Assembly: GCA_009377735.1 (NCBI GenBank) | Contig: WHTL01000064.1 | Coordinates: forward strand, 1-14,395 | Reading direction: 5' to 3' | Source of the DNA: Acidimicrobiia bacterium | Lineage (GTDB): Bacteria > Actinomycetota > Acidimicrobiia > Spongiisociales > ZC4RG35 | DNA length: 14,395 nucleotides | Part shown: in pieces, positions 13,736 through 14,395 of the stretch | How positions within the stretch are numbered: the first letter of the stretch is position 1 | Layout: the number at the start of each line of letters is the position of its first letter | Translations under genes and position numbers: made by a program | The notes under the pieces: model-generated | What the model saw: the letters and a program-made list of their open reading frames with translations, nothing else | Told to the model about the DNA's origin: nothing | Database searches by the model: none

Positions 13736-14395
13736 CGTCGACACCGAGAAGGTAAAGAGGTCTTTCCGCACCAATTGGGTTGACCTCTTCCTGTGGGCGA
13801 TCCGGATCGGGGCGATCATCATCATCACCTGGGGCTTGGTGGGCTCCATCGTCAAGTTCGCCTCGGGACAGGGACTCAGTGCCTCACAATGGCGTGACCT
13901 CCTTGTGGCCGGTCTCTCCCAGGGCGCCATGTATGGTCTGCTGGCACTCGGCTATTCGATGGTCTATGGGGTGCTCGGGTTCATCAACTTCGCGCATGGC
14001 GAGGTGTTCATGTCGGGCGCAATGGTGGGCTTCATCGCAGCCAACTGGCTCTTCGCCAACGGATTGTGGGCCGCCAATCCGTTCCTCTCACTAGGGATCG
14101 TGCTGCTCGTCGCCATGTTTACCTCGACCCTGGTGGCAGTGTTGGTGGAGCGAATCGCATACCGCAGATTGCGTGGTTCCCCACGGCTGATCCCCCTCAT
14201 CACATCGATCGGGGTCTCCTTCTTTCTCCAGTACGCCTTCGCCGGTCTGTTTGGAGTTGGCCTCAGGAGCTATCCAGCGGCCCCGGAGCCCTTCGCCGGT
14301 CAGATGAACATCTTCGGTTTGCCGATCGATGGCACCAGCGTCTTCGTCATCGCGGTAGCCATCCTCTCCATGATCGGTCTTTGGTACTTCGTCAC
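13725..14395 (+). CDS. livH: branched-chain amino acid ABC transporter permease LivH, 3' end outside the window
   Basis: The visible 223 residues form a LivH-type inner-membrane permease. After a 20-residue cytoplasmic start (MTASVDTEKVKRSFRTNWVD) comes a hydrophobic helix (LFLWAIRIGAIIIITWGLVG). The family signature is GLSQGAMYGLLALGYSMVYG continuing into VLGFINFAHGEVFMSG. Later segments include LIPLITSIGVSFFLQ and membrane helices LGIVLLVAMFTSTLVAVLV and VFVIAVAILSMIGLWYF. The N-terminal extra helix is longer than in E. coli LivH but common in other bacteria. The gene is cut by the window edge; livM, livG and livF would be expected next. It is the translocation partner of the binding lipoprotein upstream. 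Confidence 0.92.
   Translation, partial: MTASVDTEKVKRSFRTNWVDLFLWAIRIGAIIIITWGLVGSIVKFASGQGLSASQWRDLLVAGLSQGAMYGLLALGYSMVYGVLGFINFAHGEVFMSGAMVGFIAANWLFANGLWAANPFLSLGIVLLVAMFTSTLVAVLVERIAYRRLRGSPRLIPLITSIGVSFFLQYAFAGLFGVGLRSYPAAPEPFAGQMNIFGLPIDGTSVFVIAVAILSMIGLWYFV

Noticed and set aside
1..14395. CRISPR array, tRNA or rRNA genes, insertion sequences
   Set aside because: No regularly spaced direct repeats, no cloverleaf-like segments with TTCGA context, and no transposase motifs or paired terminal repeats were seen by eye.

Overview
The window comes from a high-GC bacterium, most likely an actinobacterium, perhaps an Acidimicrobiia-like lineage. This is inferred from the GC-rich third codon positions, a VapB45-type antitoxin, a DUF222/13E12-type HNH endonuclease, frequent GTG starts and several starts without a Shine-Dalgarno sequence. 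I saw no tRNA, rRNA, CRISPR array or insertion sequence.

Left part (1-4581) looks accessory. A minus-strand VapB45-type antitoxin (HTH plus DUF433) has an open frame overlapping its stop by GTGA and running off the left edge, but that frame does not look like the expected PIN toxin. On the plus strand follow a 99-residue unknown ORF, a TPR-like protein with a C-terminal SEC-C zinc motif, a DUF222-HNH endonuclease, and a small protein that resembles the RadC/JAB fold but lacks the metal-binding histidines.

Centre (4582-7983): one 1133-residue gene encodes a complete HsdR-like enzyme (PD-(D/E)xK nuclease plus SF2 translocase) with an AlbA_2/Schlafen-type domain fused to its C-terminus. No modification (HsdM) or specificity (HsdS) gene lies in the window. 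This orphan fusion is the best candidate here for an unusual defence or DNA-processing system.

Right part (7984-14395) looks like chromosomal metabolism. About 24 codons resembling the start of a CDP-alcohol phosphatidyltransferase abut a sirtuin deacetylase. The sirtuin reading frame is broken by an apparent 1-nt deletion near 8610. A GNAT acetyltransferase starts 3 nt after the sirtuin stop, making a putative acetylation/deacetylation pair. Next come a DmdC-like long acyl-CoA dehydrogenase and, with no gap, a SAM methyltransferase. The window ends in a branched-chain-amino-acid-type ABC importer: a lipoprotein binding protein with a strong ribosome binding site, a strong intercistronic hairpin, a possible small leader ORF overlapping the next start, and the 5' part of a LivH permease cut by the window edge.
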